A DNA stretch of 64,000 bases from NCBI RefSeq assembly GCF_001659605.2, contig NC_035170.2, forward strand, positions 19,046,948 to 19,110,947. Reading direction: 5' to 3'. This DNA comes from Manihot esculenta. Lineage: Eukaryota; Streptophyta; Magnoliopsida; Malpighiales; Euphorbiaceae. Of this stretch, positions 11,700 through 23,165 are shown piece by piece. A program made the position numbers and the translations under genes. The notes under the pieces were generated by a model. The model saw only the letters and a list, made by a program, of their open reading frames with translations. It ran no database searches and had not been told where the DNA came from. Positions within the stretch are counted from its first letter, which is position 1, and every line of letters begins with the position of its first letter.

Positions 11700-12075
11700 C
11701 TTTTATGATGACTATATTTCTTCTCCTTCTCTTGGTGGAAGCCTTACCTCAAGCTCTTTCTCTGATGGTCCCATCCGTACCCCGGCCCCTATCATTACAT
11801 TGAGGGCAACTCACGAAGGCAAAGACAGCCTAATTAGCAATGTCCCTTCCATACTAATAGAGCAAGATGTGGATCGTTTTCACGACCAATACCGAATTTC
11901 TCGAGAGACTTTTTGTGCTTTTGCTACTTCATCGGGCGTTCGTGTGACTAACCAGATCCTTGCAGAGGATACCTTTATTGTCTATGAAGAACAATTGAAG
12001 GTGAATCTTTGATTCCCAATGGATCCATTTTTTGTTGAAGTTCTTCGATTTCACAAATTTGCAGTCGTCCAGTTG
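11700..12075 (+). pseudogene. Transposase_28-like gag-like gene, 5' piece (cut by Tek-B)
   Basis: The piece 11800-12012 reads IEQDVDRFHDQYRISRETFC, followed by a stop and then DPFFVEVLRFHKFAVVQL up to Tek-B. With the continuation at 30656 (HSNSWRILVAFWFVC...), this resembles the conserved N-terminal domain of plant 'putative gypsy-type transposon' proteins, whose typical pattern is HPFF-x-VL-x-QLHPNSWR. One AGTTG target copy joins the two halves in register. The internal stop shows decay. The function of the intact class is probably gag-like; this is inferred from the family. Confidence 0.6.
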
Positions 12076-12107
12076 TGTAACGCCCCGGAAATCCGGACCG
12101 CTACCGG
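12076..12107 (-). repeat. Tek-B 3' LTR, terminal 32 bp left of Tek-A
   Basis: TGTAACGCCCCGGAAATCCG... matches the outer 32 bp of the LTR at 28417-28448 exactly. Its continuation is at 20854, after Tek-A and the duplicated ACCGG. Confidence 0.95.
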
Positions 12108-12330
12108 TGTAATACCCGGCTAGATTCAGACATCGGAATTCCTACCGTCCGGGGGAATTCGAGGATGTCAGAGGTCTCTGGAAGGGTAAGAGAAAGTTTT
12201 CTAAAATATGTTCAAGTGTTTTAAAGGTTTAGTGTAGAAAAGGATTGAGTTTTGAAGAGATATGGCCAAGGAGGCATTTTGCCATGTTCGGCCCCCTAAG
12301 GTTAAGTTCGACCGCCTAAAGTTCCCTAGT

Positions 12331-12424
12331 TTCGGCCCCCGAAGGTTAAGTTCGGCCGCCGAAGGTTGCATAGTTTTGCATGCGATTCGGCAGCCGAACC
12401 TGAGGCGGTTGCTCATCTATAAGG
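12331..12424 (+). promoter_or_regulatory. Tek-A LTR promoter: palindrome cluster plus TATA box
   Basis: TTCGGC-type palindromes at 12331-12343, 12351-12363 and 12386-12398 directly precede TATAAGG at 12418-12424. The same arrangement recurs in the other Tek LTRs, supporting a promoter function. Transcription would start roughly 30 bp further on (inferred). Confidence 0.65.
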
Positions 12425-13169
12425 GCACCGAGTGGCAGAAAAAGGAGGAGGTTTCTTCTCTCCTTCTGACCTAGGTGAGGTCTTGATCTCCTTAAAGTAT
12501 TTTCATGGTTTTTCTTCAAATCTTTCACGGTTTTAATGAGTTTTACCCTTGTTTTGAAGAGTTGTGAGCTTGAAACAAGGTTTTGGAGTTTGAAGCTTTT
12601 GAAGCTTGGTTTCTCCATATCTTTGAGTTTGGATCATCTCAGCCTTTGTTCTTCAAGAGGTAAGTGTTGATCCATGGTTCTTATGATGTTTTTATGAGTT
12701 TTGTAAAGGGAAAAGGGAGCTAGGCATGAGTTTGCATGAGATGTGCATCATAGGGTTTATGAATCCTTTATGTTTGATGTGTGTCTTGTGAGCTTGTTGT
12801 TGGAGTTTAAAGTTATTTGAAGCTCCCTTAGGCTTGTTGAAGTGTTTATGCATGTTTTAGAAGGGTTAAATGCATGTGTTGAGGTCTGAACAGGTGATGG
12901 AGGGACTGGCAGGCGTCCTTGTGCACGAAACTGAGTTCTGGCTAAACTCAGGTTCGGCCCCCGAAAGTCCAAGTTAGGCCGCCGAACATGCCTGACTTTC
13001 GTCTCTGGAGGAGACATTCGGCCGCCGAAGGTGCTGCCGAAGGTGCCCTGTCCAGCCTTCCTTTGCTTGTTTTGCATGCATGTTTTGTGATGTTTTAGAG
13101 GGTTTTTGGAGAGATGTTCATAGTTATGTTAGAGTATGTTTGGTACCTCATTTACGTCCATCTGTGTAG

Positions 13170-13238
13170 GATTGGACCGAGGAACCGAGGAGGCTCCAGA
13201 GTTAGAGTTGGCCCAGAGTTAGCCAGCATTGGCTAGAG
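13170..13238 (+). other. Predicted leader exon 2 of Tek-A (69 bp)
   Basis: Bounded by TGTGTAG| and GAG|GTGAGTGG. The matching first donor is CAAGAG|GTAAGT (intron start 12660), and the matching last acceptor is TTTTTCAG| at 14645, 7 bp before the gag ATG. The prediction rests on conservation across the Tek families. Confidence 0.5.
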
Positions 13239-14382
13239 GTGAGTGGAACTAAACTACATATTTTCTCTTGAGAAATGACACGATTCTAGCATGATCCATG
13301 CATCATAAACTGCCATGTTATGTATTAGGTTGTATTGCATTAGACTTCACGACGATGATGCATTGCATATACGTTGTTGTTTATGTGGATGAATGTTGGA
13401 TGATCCTTAGCCCTTGACAGAGAGCAGAGACAGATTGATGGCATGAGATAGCCATACCAGGTCGCCCCTGGATAGTCCAGGTCGCTCCTGGTACTATGAG
13501 TGAGACAGCTGGGCTGTCAAATCAGAGTTAAGTGTAGACCAGGTGAGACCTAGTCTCCTTGGCACAGTTGGTCATGTTATGATAGCAGAGCGATAAGTGT
13601 AGACCAGGTGATGACATAGTCTCCTTGGCACAGTTGGCATTATTATAACATGTAGTTAAGGGTTATTGGTGACAAATTCATCCTTGAGATGATATGTTTG
13701 TGATGTGATGCATTTCATGAGAGCATGTAATGAATGAACTGTTTTTATTGTTCCTCCTCACTGGGCTGTAGTAGCTCATCCCACTCCCTTAACCCCAGTT
13801 TTGCAGGGTCTGAGATAACTATGGGAAGTCAAAGTCAGCAAGAGTACAGAGGAAAGTTATGCATGAATGTATGTTTGTAATAGCATAGTGGACATGATGT
13901 AATTAAAAGATTAGTTGTAATGTAATGTATAGATATGTACTATCGTATACTGGATAGACTTGTGCTTTTCCTAGTATTATTGCTATAGTGTGATGTATGA
14001 TTAATCCCTTGTACATGAATCCTGTTTTACGTTTCTTGTTGAGAAATGTGTGAGTTAGGCTTAATGTATGGCTTTGATGTGATACCAGTGGATTGTGTTA
14101 CAGAGTAAAAGGGTTTCACTCCCTTGATCCACAGCAGATAGTAGTCCCTGGTATAGGCCCTGAGGGCCATTTCAGATTGATATATCTGAGTAGCAGTAGT
14201 TAAGCCTACAAAGTTTTACAGGATTGTTGAGTATCGTTGTCTCATGTATGGGATTTATCAGGTACACAGAGAGTATAGTCGGCTTGCTACGGGTCCCGGC
14301 GGCCTTAAGCCGATCTGGATCCTAGTGCCAGTAATGGTTCGGGCCGGTACAGAGGGGTACCGGTTTCCGGGTCGTTACAGAT

Positions 14383-14394
14383 TGGTATCAGAGC
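14383..14394 (+). other. Tek-A primer binding site (initiator-Met tRNA)
   Basis: TGGTATCAGAGC, 3 bp after the LTR end, complementary to the 3' end of plant initiator-Met tRNA. Confidence 0.93.
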
Positions 14395-14652
14395 ATAGGG
14401 CCTCAAGAGTACGGTGTGTTGGGATAGCCCACATCGGAAAGAGGTGTTGTCTTGTATAGGAAGGAAAGCACAATAAGTTAAAATCATGTCCACTAGGATA
14501 GGATGTGGAGTCCTGTCTTGCATGCTGATGTGAAATGCCATGATGAGTTGCATGTGCATTATTGATATGTTTGATATGTGTTAAGGATTCATGTGTTTTC
14601 ACATGGATCATTTGATGATATTGTGTGTGATGTTGTGTTTTTCAGAGGCAGG

Positions 14653-16080
14653 ATGAGAGGAACTCGTCGATCTGCTAGATTGACAGGAGCTCCGCCGGAG
14701 GATGAGGACATGGATGCTCATCTCCCCGTTCTGCAAAGGGCAACATCAGATAGTTTAAGCAGAGAAGGTACATCAAGGGACCCTAGAAGGTCTGATGATG
14801 AGAGTAGAAGGGGAGTTGTCCAGAGTGGTATGTCAGGGTTTATGAGAGAAATGGAGGAGACTGAGCAGAGTAGAGATGGTAGCTTTGGCAGGAGTAGGTT
14901 GGGGGGAGATATGGATGAGTCCCAAGGAGGCACTCAGGCCTCGAGGTTTGTTCCACCTCAGTATCCACCCTATCAGTGGGGGGCAGAGTACCCGATGAGA
15001 AGTACATCAGAGTTTCCTAGGTATATCCCATATCCCACCTTTATGCCCTATCCTTCCTTTTACCCGCCAAATCCACCGTCATATCCACAGTCTACCATAT
15101 GTCCACCCTTCTTTTGTTACCCAGGGTCAGTAAACCCTAACCTAGGGCATGTTGCATCTCCTCCACCACCAGGAGAACCAGTAGCCCCAATTGTCCAAAC
15201 ACCCAAGCCTAGTTCACCTGGGGAAAGTATGGTACAGATGACAGCTTATTTGAGGTTGGATGTTCCCAAATTTGAGACTGGTGATGACCCTGTTGAGTAT
15301 CTTAGAATGGTTAAGCTGATAACCGATGAGTTGGGAGCTAATGAGAGTAGAGCCATACTGATGGCAGGGGTTACATTGAAATGTGAGAAGGCAAGGGAAT
15401 GGTTCAACCAGTATGTGGACCCGAGGGTAGAAAGCTTATCCTGGGAGCAGTTTGCTATAGAGTTTACAAGATGGATTTGTCCAGATAGCCCAAGGGAGCG
15501 TAAGGAGAGTGAATTTGCGCAGCCTGAGCAGACAGAAAACATGAGTGTAGAAACTTACCCAGAGACTAGTGATCGTTTTCCTTTGGGTGAAGCTGCTGCA
15601 AAGACTAAAAAGAAAGTGAGAGGCCTGAAAGGGTCAAAGAAAAGAGAATTTTGGAATAGGGTAAAGTTTGGCATAGGTTGTCGCGAGGGTTCGAGTTCTG
15701 GTTGGGATAATTCTAGATGTGTGAAGTGCGGTAGGAGGCACAAAGGCGTATGTCGGGCTGGGACAACAGCATGTTTCAGGTGCGGACAGGAGGGGCACAT
15801 GGCACGAGAGTGTCCCATAACGGTCATGTCAGCACAGTTCCCACAGACATCCGCAGACAATATAATTCCACCAGAAGCTCCAGCCTCGGTGCAGGGCAGA
15901 GGTAGAGAAAGAGGGGTAGTCCCTTCTTCAGGAGGTTCCTTCAGTGGACGTCCGTTAGTTCCGGCTCGGATTTTCACCCAGGATCAGCCAGAGACAGACA
16001 CACGGAACACAGTGGTGCCAGGTAAACTCACTTTTGAGTGTTCTGATGTGTATAGACTAACAGTTGATGTGACAAAATAG
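14653..16080 (+). CDS. Tek-A Gag (shortened), capsid-like core and zinc knuckles
   Basis: 475 codons from the ATG at 14653. I prefer this start because [12 protein letters not shown] is conserved in Tek-B, Tek-C and Tek-E and follows the predicted splice acceptor. An acidic, Pro/Tyr-rich N-terminal region leads to the retrotransposon gag core (YLRLDVPKFETGDDPVEYLR ... AREWFNQYVDPR). The frame then jumps from MSVETYPETSD to a basic linker, so about 70-100 residues present in Tek-B Gag are missing. Two zinc knuckles follow: CVKCGRRHKGVC and CFRCGQEGHMAREC. The frame ends in the linker before the protease. Such a protein could package RNA, but part of the capsid domain is gone. Whether it is translated is unknown. 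Confidence 0.8.
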   Translation: MRGTRRSARLTGAPPEDEDMDAHLPVLQRATSDSLSREGTSRDPRRSDDESRRGVVQSGMSGFMREMEETEQSRDGSFGRSRLGGDMDESQGGTQASRFVPPQYPPYQWGAEYPMRSTSEFPRYIPYPTFMPYPSFYPPNPPSYPQSTICPPFFCYPGSVNPNLGHVASPPPPGEPVAPIVQTPKPSSPGESMVQMTAYLRLDVPKFETGDDPVEYLRMVKLITDELGANESRAILMAGVTLKCEKAREWFNQYVDPRVESLSWEQFAIEFTRWICPDSPRERKESEFAQPEQTENMSVETYPETSDRFPLGEAAAKTKKKVRGLKGSKKREFWNRVKFGIGCREGSSSGWDNSRCVKCGRRHKGVCRAGTTACFRCGQEGHMARECPITVMSAQFPQTSADNIIPPEAPASVQGRGRERGVVPSSGGSFSGRPLVPARIFTQDQPETDTRNTVVPGKLTFECSDVYRLTVDVTK

Positions 16081-18539
16081 TAAAGTGTAATAGAGTTAGA
16101 TGGTCAAAGACGAGTGAGTCGTTAAAGGTTAGTGCGCCGGGAAAGAACTCGAGAGCAATAGCCGTGGATTATAGAAATCCAAGTAGAGAGAGAGTGATGG
16201 GTAGACCTTAAGTACAGAAATAAGGCAGAGCGTAGGTGAAAAGTAAGAAAAAAAAAAGGTAAGTAAGAGAAAAGTAAGCAAAGAGAAGAGTATATGAGGG
16301 AGAAGAGAGCAGAGAATAAATAGAGAGTTCAGGTTAGTCTGGGATTAGGTGGCGATTGAGCTTTAATTCAGATTGGTCTGGATACGTGCGGCATGGAGTG
16401 TACACAAAAGTAGTCTGTTGGTATGGGACTACGGCATGTATAGATGCGAGCAGGAAGGACTCATGTTATGTGAGTGTCCTACTGCGGCCCTGATTGGCAC
16501 AGTCCCAGCAGATGACTTCTAGTAGTGTAACTCAGCCTGTAGCTCTAGCCATGTTTTAGGACAGGGGTTGAGGCAAGAGAAGAGAGTTCTCCTTTTCTTT
16601 GGTCGGTTCTCGAGGGAAGATTCGTTAGCTTTAGCTTGGATCTTCATCCTGCCTTAATAGGCGGTTAACACATTGAACACGGTGACGTCAAATACGTTCA
16701 CTTGCGGGTGTTCAGATGTGTAGATTATAGTGGACCCTGATGTTTCTTTCCCTGTTGTTTTGAGAGCCATAATAGAGGAGGGGTTGATAACTTCTGGCTT
16801 AGAGTGTTCTCTTTGGGTCAGAGGGCCCAAGAGTGTGATCCATCTATGGCAGAGTCAGTCTGTCAGTTTAGTTCAGAGTCTGTTGCGTATGGTGAGAGTA
16901 GTGGATGCAATCCAGCTGACCTTATGGTTCTAGGGGCGACTGGTGATGTCAACCTAGGGCGGATTGGCTAGCTACTCGAGGTACTACCTACGTCTGCAAA
17001 GACAAGGTAGGACAGTTCAGAGTTCAGAGGCTCGGATGGGTCAGAGTTAGTCCTTAGAGGGGGACAGTTTAGCATACCCAGAAGTTTGATATCAACCCTA
17101 CAGGCTCGTGCATTCGTTAGGGAAGTTAGTCAGGAGTTTTCTTGCTCTTGTTTGAGCGCATAGCCAGGTCAGGGAACCAGCCTCAGTATTCATAGACAGG
17201 AAAAGAGAAAGAGTGTTATATGTTATCCCAGACGAGTTAGCAGGTTTACCATTAGTAAACCCAGTAGAGTTTGAAAGTTAAGTGAGAATGGAGACTAGAT
17301 GCATCTTTACCTTTTCCTTTGGAATGATACATGTAGCATGTAAGAGTTGAAACCTATAAGAGATAGAAAAGCAGTTACAGACTGAAGAGTGATAGTAGAA
17401 CAATGTGCACTTGGTAGTCAAGGATTCTATCCGACTTAGTACCACACACCCTAGAATGTTCCAGTATCGTTGTGAGAACGAAGGATGAAACCTTGAGATT
17501 TTGTCACAACTGTGACTAGTTGCACAAAATCACTACCAAGGACAGGTGTTCCCATGCAGAATGGATGATCTATAGGACCAGCTAGTAGAAGCTGGTTGTT
17601 TTCCATAATAGATCTAAGAGTTGGGAACTATATGGCCAAAGTCAGTTAGAGAAAAGTCAATTTAGCAGTTGCGTAGAGGTGAGATCTTTATGATAGTGAA
17701 GAGTCTAAACCAGAGGTAAGGGGTAAAACTGCTCAGCGACTCTGAGTATACAAGACAGTATGTCCTAGGTGAGGCAGATGAGATGTTAGCTACCCTCAGT
17801 CAGAAGTTGCTTTTCAAGTTATCCTACAGAAACAGATAGCTAGAGAGCTAAAGAGCTAGAGCGCTAGAGATAGTCCAGTGTAGTTAAAAAGGGATCAAAA
17901 GAGAAGAAGCCAGTATAGTAAAGAAGAAGAAAAGCGGGCAAGGATCAGAGTGCGCAGCAAAATCGTAGAATAGTTTAGAGAAACAGAGAAGCATGCCCGT
18001 TATCTATGAAATGTTGTAGATTTTCAGAGAACATGGTATAGAGGTCAAGTTCTGTAAGCTGAGTGCAATTTCAGGGCATGTCTGTTTCATTGTGATGTGT
18101 CACAATATAACATTGAAAGTAAGTAGAGAGAGAGAACGTGATAGCCAAGTCATCTAGCATTTCCGTAGAGTTATAAAGCCGAGAAGCATCAAAGAGAAAG
18201 GAAGATCCGTAGTCAGATGAAAGATTCAAGTCAGTTGTTGTGTACTGACAGAAGTGATAAGTAAAGAGAAGCAAAGGTTCGTATAACCAGAGTAGTGTAA
18301 ATAAGCTGAGAAAAGTCAAAGAAAAGGAAAGTTAGTAGTCATATGAAAGAGTCAGGTCGATTGTGTACAAGCAAGAGTGGTAAACAATTAGTGTAGACAC
18401 AGCTTAAGCAGTGAAGGGTCAGCAAAGTCAGACAGTATAGCCAACCCGGGAGTTTTCCTCCAGGGGTATCTGTGTCTCTTCGTAGAGACCGATGGTAGGC
18501 TTTCTTCTTGTTTCCCTGTATGTTTATTGTTGTTGTTTT
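16081..18539 (+). pseudogene. Tek-A fossil protease/pol region
   Basis: Remnants can be read in scattered frames: a PR-like ECSLWVRGPK stretch near 16805 (Tek-B has ECPLWVSGPK), an ITKDRC-like remnant of the RT block KVTTKNRYP near 17535, the [17 protein letters not shown] block as a decayed copy near 17575-17620, and a KFCKLSAISGH-like trace of KFSKCEF...LGH near 18045. No open frame of useful length remains. The same fossil stretches occur in Tek-E (43435-44500), so decay preceded the spread of both. Confidence 0.65.
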
Positions 18540-18576
18540 AACATTCGAGGACGAATGTTTTTAAAGGAGGGAAGAA
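18540..18576 (+). other. Tek-A palindrome and polypurine tract
   Basis: AACATTCG-AGGA-CGAATGTT (18540-18559) is followed by AAAGGAGGGAAGAA immediately before the 3' LTR. The purine tract primes plus-strand DNA synthesis (family knowledge). Confidence 0.88.
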
Positions 18577-20848
18577 TGTAATACCCGGCTAGATTCAGAC
18601 ATCGGAATTCCTACCGTCCGGGGGAGTTCGAGGATGTCAGAGGTCTCTGGAAGGGTAAGAGAAAGTTTTCTAAAATATGTTCAAGTGTTTTAAAGGTTTA
18701 GTGTAGAAAAGGATTGAGTTTTGAAGAGATATGGCCAAGGAGGCATTTTGCCATGTTCGGCCCCCTAAGGTTAAGTTCGGCCGCCTAAAGTTCCCTAGTT
18801 TCGGCCCCCGAAGGTTAAGTTCGGCCGCCGAAGGTTGCATAGTTTTGCATGCGATTCGGCAGCCGAACCTGAGGCGGTTGCTCATCTATAAGGGCACCGA
18901 GTGGCAGAAAAAGGAGGAGGTTTCTTCTCTCCTTCTGACCTAGGTGAGGTCTTGATCTCCTTAAAGTATTTTCATGGTTTTTCTTCAAATCTTTCACGGT
19001 TTTAATGAGTTTTACCCTTGTTTTGAAGAGTTGTGAGCTTGAAACAAGGTTTTGGAGTTTGAAGCTTTTGAAGCTTGGTTTCTCCATATCTTTGAGTTTG
19101 GATCATCTCAGCCTTTGTTCTTCAAGAGGTAAGTGTTGATCCATGGTTCTTATGATGTTTTTATGAGTTTTGTAAAGGGAAAAGGGAGCTAGGCATGAGT
19201 TTGCATGAGATGTGCATCATAGGGTTTATGAATCCTTTATATTTGATGTGTGTCTTGTGAGCTTGTTGTTGGAGTTTAAAGTTATTTGAAGCTCCCTTAG
19301 GCTTGTTGAAGTGTTTATGCATGTTTTAGAAGGGTTAAATGCATGTGTTGAGGTCTGAACAGGTGATGGAGGGACTGGCAGGCGTCCTTGTGCACGAAAC
19401 TGAGTTCTGGCTAAACTCAGGTTCGGCCCCCGAAAGTCCAAGTTAGGCCGCCGAACATGCCTGACTTTCGTCTCTGGAGGAGACATTCGGCCGCCGAAGG
19501 TGCTGCCGAAGGTGCCCTGTCCAGCCTTCCTTTGCTTGTTTTGCATGCATGTTTTGTGATGTTTTAGAGGGTTTTTGGAGAGATGTTCATAGTTATGTTA
19601 GAGTATATTTGGTACCTCATTTACGTCCATCTGTGTAGGATTGGACCGAGGAACCGAGGAGGCTCCAGAGTTAGAGTTGGCCCAGAGTTAGCCAGCATTG
19701 GCTAGAGGTGAGTGGAACTAAACTACATATTTTCTCTTGAGAAATGACACGATTCTAGCATGATCCATGCATCATAAACTGCCATGTTATGTATTAGGTT
19801 GTATTGCATTAGACTTCATGACGATGATGCATTGCATATACGTTGTTGTTTATGTGGATGAATGTTGGATGATCCTTAGCCCTTGACAGAGAGCAGAGAC
19901 AGATTGATGGCATGAGATAGCCATACCAGGTCGCCCCTGGATAGTCCAGGTCGCTCCTGGTACTATGAGTGAGACAGCTGGGCTGTCAAATCAGAGTTAA
20001 GTGTAGACCAGGTGAGACCTAGTCTCCTTGGCACAGTTGGTCATGTTATGATAGCAGAGCGATAAGTGTAGACCAGGTGATGACATAGTCTCCTTGGCAC
20101 AGTTGGCATTATTATAACATGTAGTTAAGGGTTATTGGTGACAAATTCATCCTTGAGATGATATGTTTGTGATGTGATGCATTTCATGAGAGCATGTAAT
20201 GAATGAACTGTTTTTATTGTTCCTCCTCACTGGGCTGTAGTAGCTCATCCCACTCCCTTAACCCCAGTTTTGCAGGGTCTGAGATAACTATGGGAAGTCA
20301 AAGTCAGCAAGAGTATAGAGGAAAGTTATGCATGAATGTATGTTTGTAATAGCATAGTGGACATGATGTAATTAAAAGATTAGTTGTAATGTAATGTATA
20401 GATATGTACTATCGTATACTGGATAGACTTGTGCTTTTCCTAGTATTATTCCTATAGTGTGATGTATGATTAATCCCTTGTACATGAATCCTGTTTTACG
20501 TTTCTTGTTGAGAAATGTGTGAGTTAGGCTTAATGTATGGCTTTGATGTGATACCAGTGGATTGTGTTACAGAGTAAAAGGGTTTCACTCCCTTGATCCA
20601 CAGCAGATAGTAGTCCCTGGTATAGGCCCTGAGGGCCATTTCAGATTGATATATCTGAGTAGCAGTAGTTAAGCCTACAAAGTTTTACAGGATTGTTGAG
20701 TATCGTTGTCTTATGTATGGGATTTATCAGGTACACAGAGAGTATAGTCGGCTTGCTACGGGTCCCGGCGGCCTTAAGCCGATCTGGATCCTAATGCCAG
20801 TAATGGTTCGGGCCGGTACAGAGGGGTACCGGTTTCCGGGTCGTTACA
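18577..20848 (+). repeat. Tek-A 3' LTR
   Basis: Constant offset of 6469 from the 5' LTR with no length change. Followed by target duplication ACCGG (20849-20853). Confidence 0.95.
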
Positions 20849-20853
20849 ACCGG

Positions 20854-23055
20854 CGCTAGGATCCGGGTCGACTTAAGGCCGCCGGGACCCGTAGCAAGCC
20901 TGACATATAACCTGTAAACCTGTATAATCCCATACATGATCAACAACATGCATAAAATTTAAAACTTTTCCTCATACATACTGTCAACAACTAACTCAAC
21001 CTGTGCATACTCTGATCATATACATAACATAGTCCCTCTGTGGGATCTCATCAAGCCTTAAAGGCAAAACAACCTGTGTTGAGTTAGTTTACATAAACAT
21101 CATAACATAAGATCATGTATATACAAAAGGGATTAACAATACATTATGGTCAAGCACAACTCTATCCTCAATAACCTCATTACATAACATCCTGAATATT
21201 TTTACATCTCATCATAATACAGTTGTCATGTCCACAAACTAACTATTACATACATAAGACTTTTTCTCTTCTTGCCTTCTCTATCTATCCCGTACCTGCA
21301 AACCTGGGGGTTAGGGGAGAGGGGTGAGCTAGATGCCCAGTGAGTAGAACTATAAAAGAAAATATTTAAAACATGCTATCATGAAATGCGTCACTGCACA
21401 ATTAAATCACACCACGGATGGACTGATTCAAAAATCCCTCAACTCCATGCCCGGCCCTATTATGGGCACCACAGGACTTCGTATTGCCCGGCCCTATTAT
21501 GGGCACCACAGGACTTCGTACTCGGAGTTATTGCCCGGCCCTATTATGGGCACCACAGGTCTTCGTATTGCCCGGCCCTATTATGGGCACCACAGGACTT
21601 CGTATATAGAAGGCTAATGAATCATCCTAATGTCCATCCACTATCATCTATCACAACAATAAAATGCGGCATAGTCGTGAATTCTAATGCAAACAACCTA
21701 TAATATGATCATGATGCATGAAGCATGACAAAAGCATTTCATTTCTTAATTTAAAAAAGGTTAAGTTTAGTTCCACTCACCTCTGGCTGACTCTGACAAA
21801 CTCTGTAGCAGCTGGCTCACTGCTGGGGTCCTTGGTTCCTCGGGTCCGAACCTACACAGGTGGACTCCAATGAGGGACCAAACATACATAAACATAACTC
21901 TAATACAATCCCCAAAAACCCCCTAAAACATCCTGAAAATATCACATAGAGATATGCATGAAGTGGCTGAACAGGGCACTTTCGGCGGCACCTTCGGCGG
22001 CCGAAAGTCCTGGACAGAGACGAAACTCAGGTAGGTTCGGCGGCACCTTCGGCGGCCGAAAGTCCCAGACAGAGATGAAAGTCTCTTTTCGGGGGCAACT
22101 TCGGCAGCCGAATGCTGCCTCCACAAAGGGGGTTCGGCGGCCGAAACTCCCTTCGGCGGCCGAACCTGGTTTCTGCCAAAGGGCAGAAACTTGGTTCAAC
22201 CGAACCTCTTGCCTCCCAAAACCTCCAATCATGCATAATCTCGTTCTACAACATACATACCACACATACATTACACCTAGGGGTCTCAAACTATCATATA
22301 CCCCAACTACAACACTTCAAACACACAAAAATCAACATACATTGCTCAAATCATCAAAATAACCCATAAACTCAACTTGTAACCTAACATGCAATTCTAC
22401 CCTTAGATCTAGCATAAAACTTACTTAAAACATATAAGGAGCTTAAGATCGGCCCTTACCTCTTGAAGATCGAGAGGGAGACGACCTAAACTTGGAGATC
22501 CACGAAAATGAGCTCCTGAGTTCCCAAAGCTCCAAAACTTGGTTTAAATGTTCAAAACTTGCAATGTGAGTTTAAAACTTAAGAAAAATGGAAGAGATTT
22601 GGAGGAAGAGCACAAGAGTTGCAAAGGGAAGGTCGGAAGCTTGCTGTGGCCGGAAATGGGAGAAAGCTCGCCCATTTCGGCTAAGTGCCCCATTTATAGG
22701 TGGCTGGCCAGGCCACGTTCGGGGGCCGAATGTGCCTCCGCATCAATGCAATGTTCGGCGGCCGAAATTGACTTTCGGCGGCCGAACCTGAACTTCCCTA
22801 ACTCATGCTTTCGGGGGCCTAACGTGCCTCCAAAACGCATGCATGTTCGGCGGCCGAACTTGACTTTCGGCGGCCGAACCTGGGTTTTCCTCCAATGCTA
22901 TTTTCATGCAAAAACTCATTTAATTACATACTTAAAACTATTAAAACATGAAAACATTTTATGAAAGCATGGTTCTACCCTTCTAGAGGTCTCCGACATC
23001 CGAGATTCCACCGGACGGTAGGAATTCCGATACCGGAGTCTAGCCGGGTATTACA
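20854..23055 (-). repeat. Tek-B 3' LTR, main part
   Basis: Matches 28449-30650 base for base at a constant offset of 7595, with about ten substitutions. It contains the same four-unit minisatellite (21449-21605), the palindrome clusters, the exon-2-like segment (21781-21851), a splice-donor-like site at 22459 and a TATA box (22692-22698, minus). Confidence 0.95.
21449..21605 (-). repeat. Minisatellite in Tek-B 3' LTR, four units
   Basis: Units starting GCCCGGCCCTATTATGGGC lie at 21449, 21486, 21533 and 21570, with a 37-bp period and one 10-bp spacer. Each unit can fold through GCCC/GGGC pairing. It is duplicated in the 5' LTR at 29044-29200. Confidence 0.93.
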
Positions 23056-23091
23056 TTCTCCCCCCCTTAAGAACATTCGTCCCCGAATGTA
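23056..23091 (-). other. Tek-B polypurine tract and palindrome
   Basis: On the minus strand, AACATTCG-type arms (23072-23091, one mismatch) are followed by TTAAGGGGGGGAGAA directly before the 3' LTR. This is the usual plus-strand primer layout. Confidence 0.9.
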
Positions 23092-23165
23092 CCTCAGCTA
23101 GCACACATAGCATGGCAAGGAACATAACACACATACAAGGCACATAAACACATAGGGATCTAACC

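Larger units (their letters stand above)
12108..14379 (+). repeat. Tek-A 5' LTR
   Basis: TGTAATACCC...GTCGTTACA. It carries palindromes at 12331, 12351 and 12386 upstream of TATAAGG (12418-12424), a splice-donor-like site at 12660, a second palindrome group (12953-13029) and the exon-2-like segment 13170-13238. Short hairpin-forming repeats (CCAGGTCGCCCCTGG and relatives) lie near 13458-13630. Confidence 0.95.
12108..20848 (+). mobile_element. Tek-A: gag-carrying, pol-defective Ty3/gypsy element nested in the Tek-B LTR
   Basis: Two 2272-bp LTRs (12108-14379 and 18577-20848) flank a 4197-bp interior with Met primer site, gag open frame, 2.5 kb of fossil pol and polypurine tract. ACCGG is duplicated at 12103-12107 and 20849-20853. 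I counted about nine to eleven differences between the LTRs (for example 12147, 12310, 12771, 13131, 13349, 13843, 13979, 14243, 14312), near 0.4%. The interior is far more decayed than that, so the pol was already dead when this copy inserted. It is non-autonomous. Confidence 0.93.

Noticed and set aside
12076..12107. 32-bp isolated TGTAACGCC sequence as an unrelated repeat
   Set aside because: It is the outer end of the Tek-B 3' LTR separated by Tek-A; target copies and equal LTR lengths prove continuity.
16730..16933. Small open frame after Tek-A gag as a separate gene
   Set aside because: It is a leftover of the protease region (ECSLWVRGPK corresponds to ECPLWVSGPK in Tek-B), not an independent gene.
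21449..21605. Regularly spaced repeats resembling a CRISPR array
   Set aside because: Four tandem units with almost no spacers, inside an LTR of a plant retrotransposon and duplicated in the partner LTR; no cas genes and a eukaryotic context.
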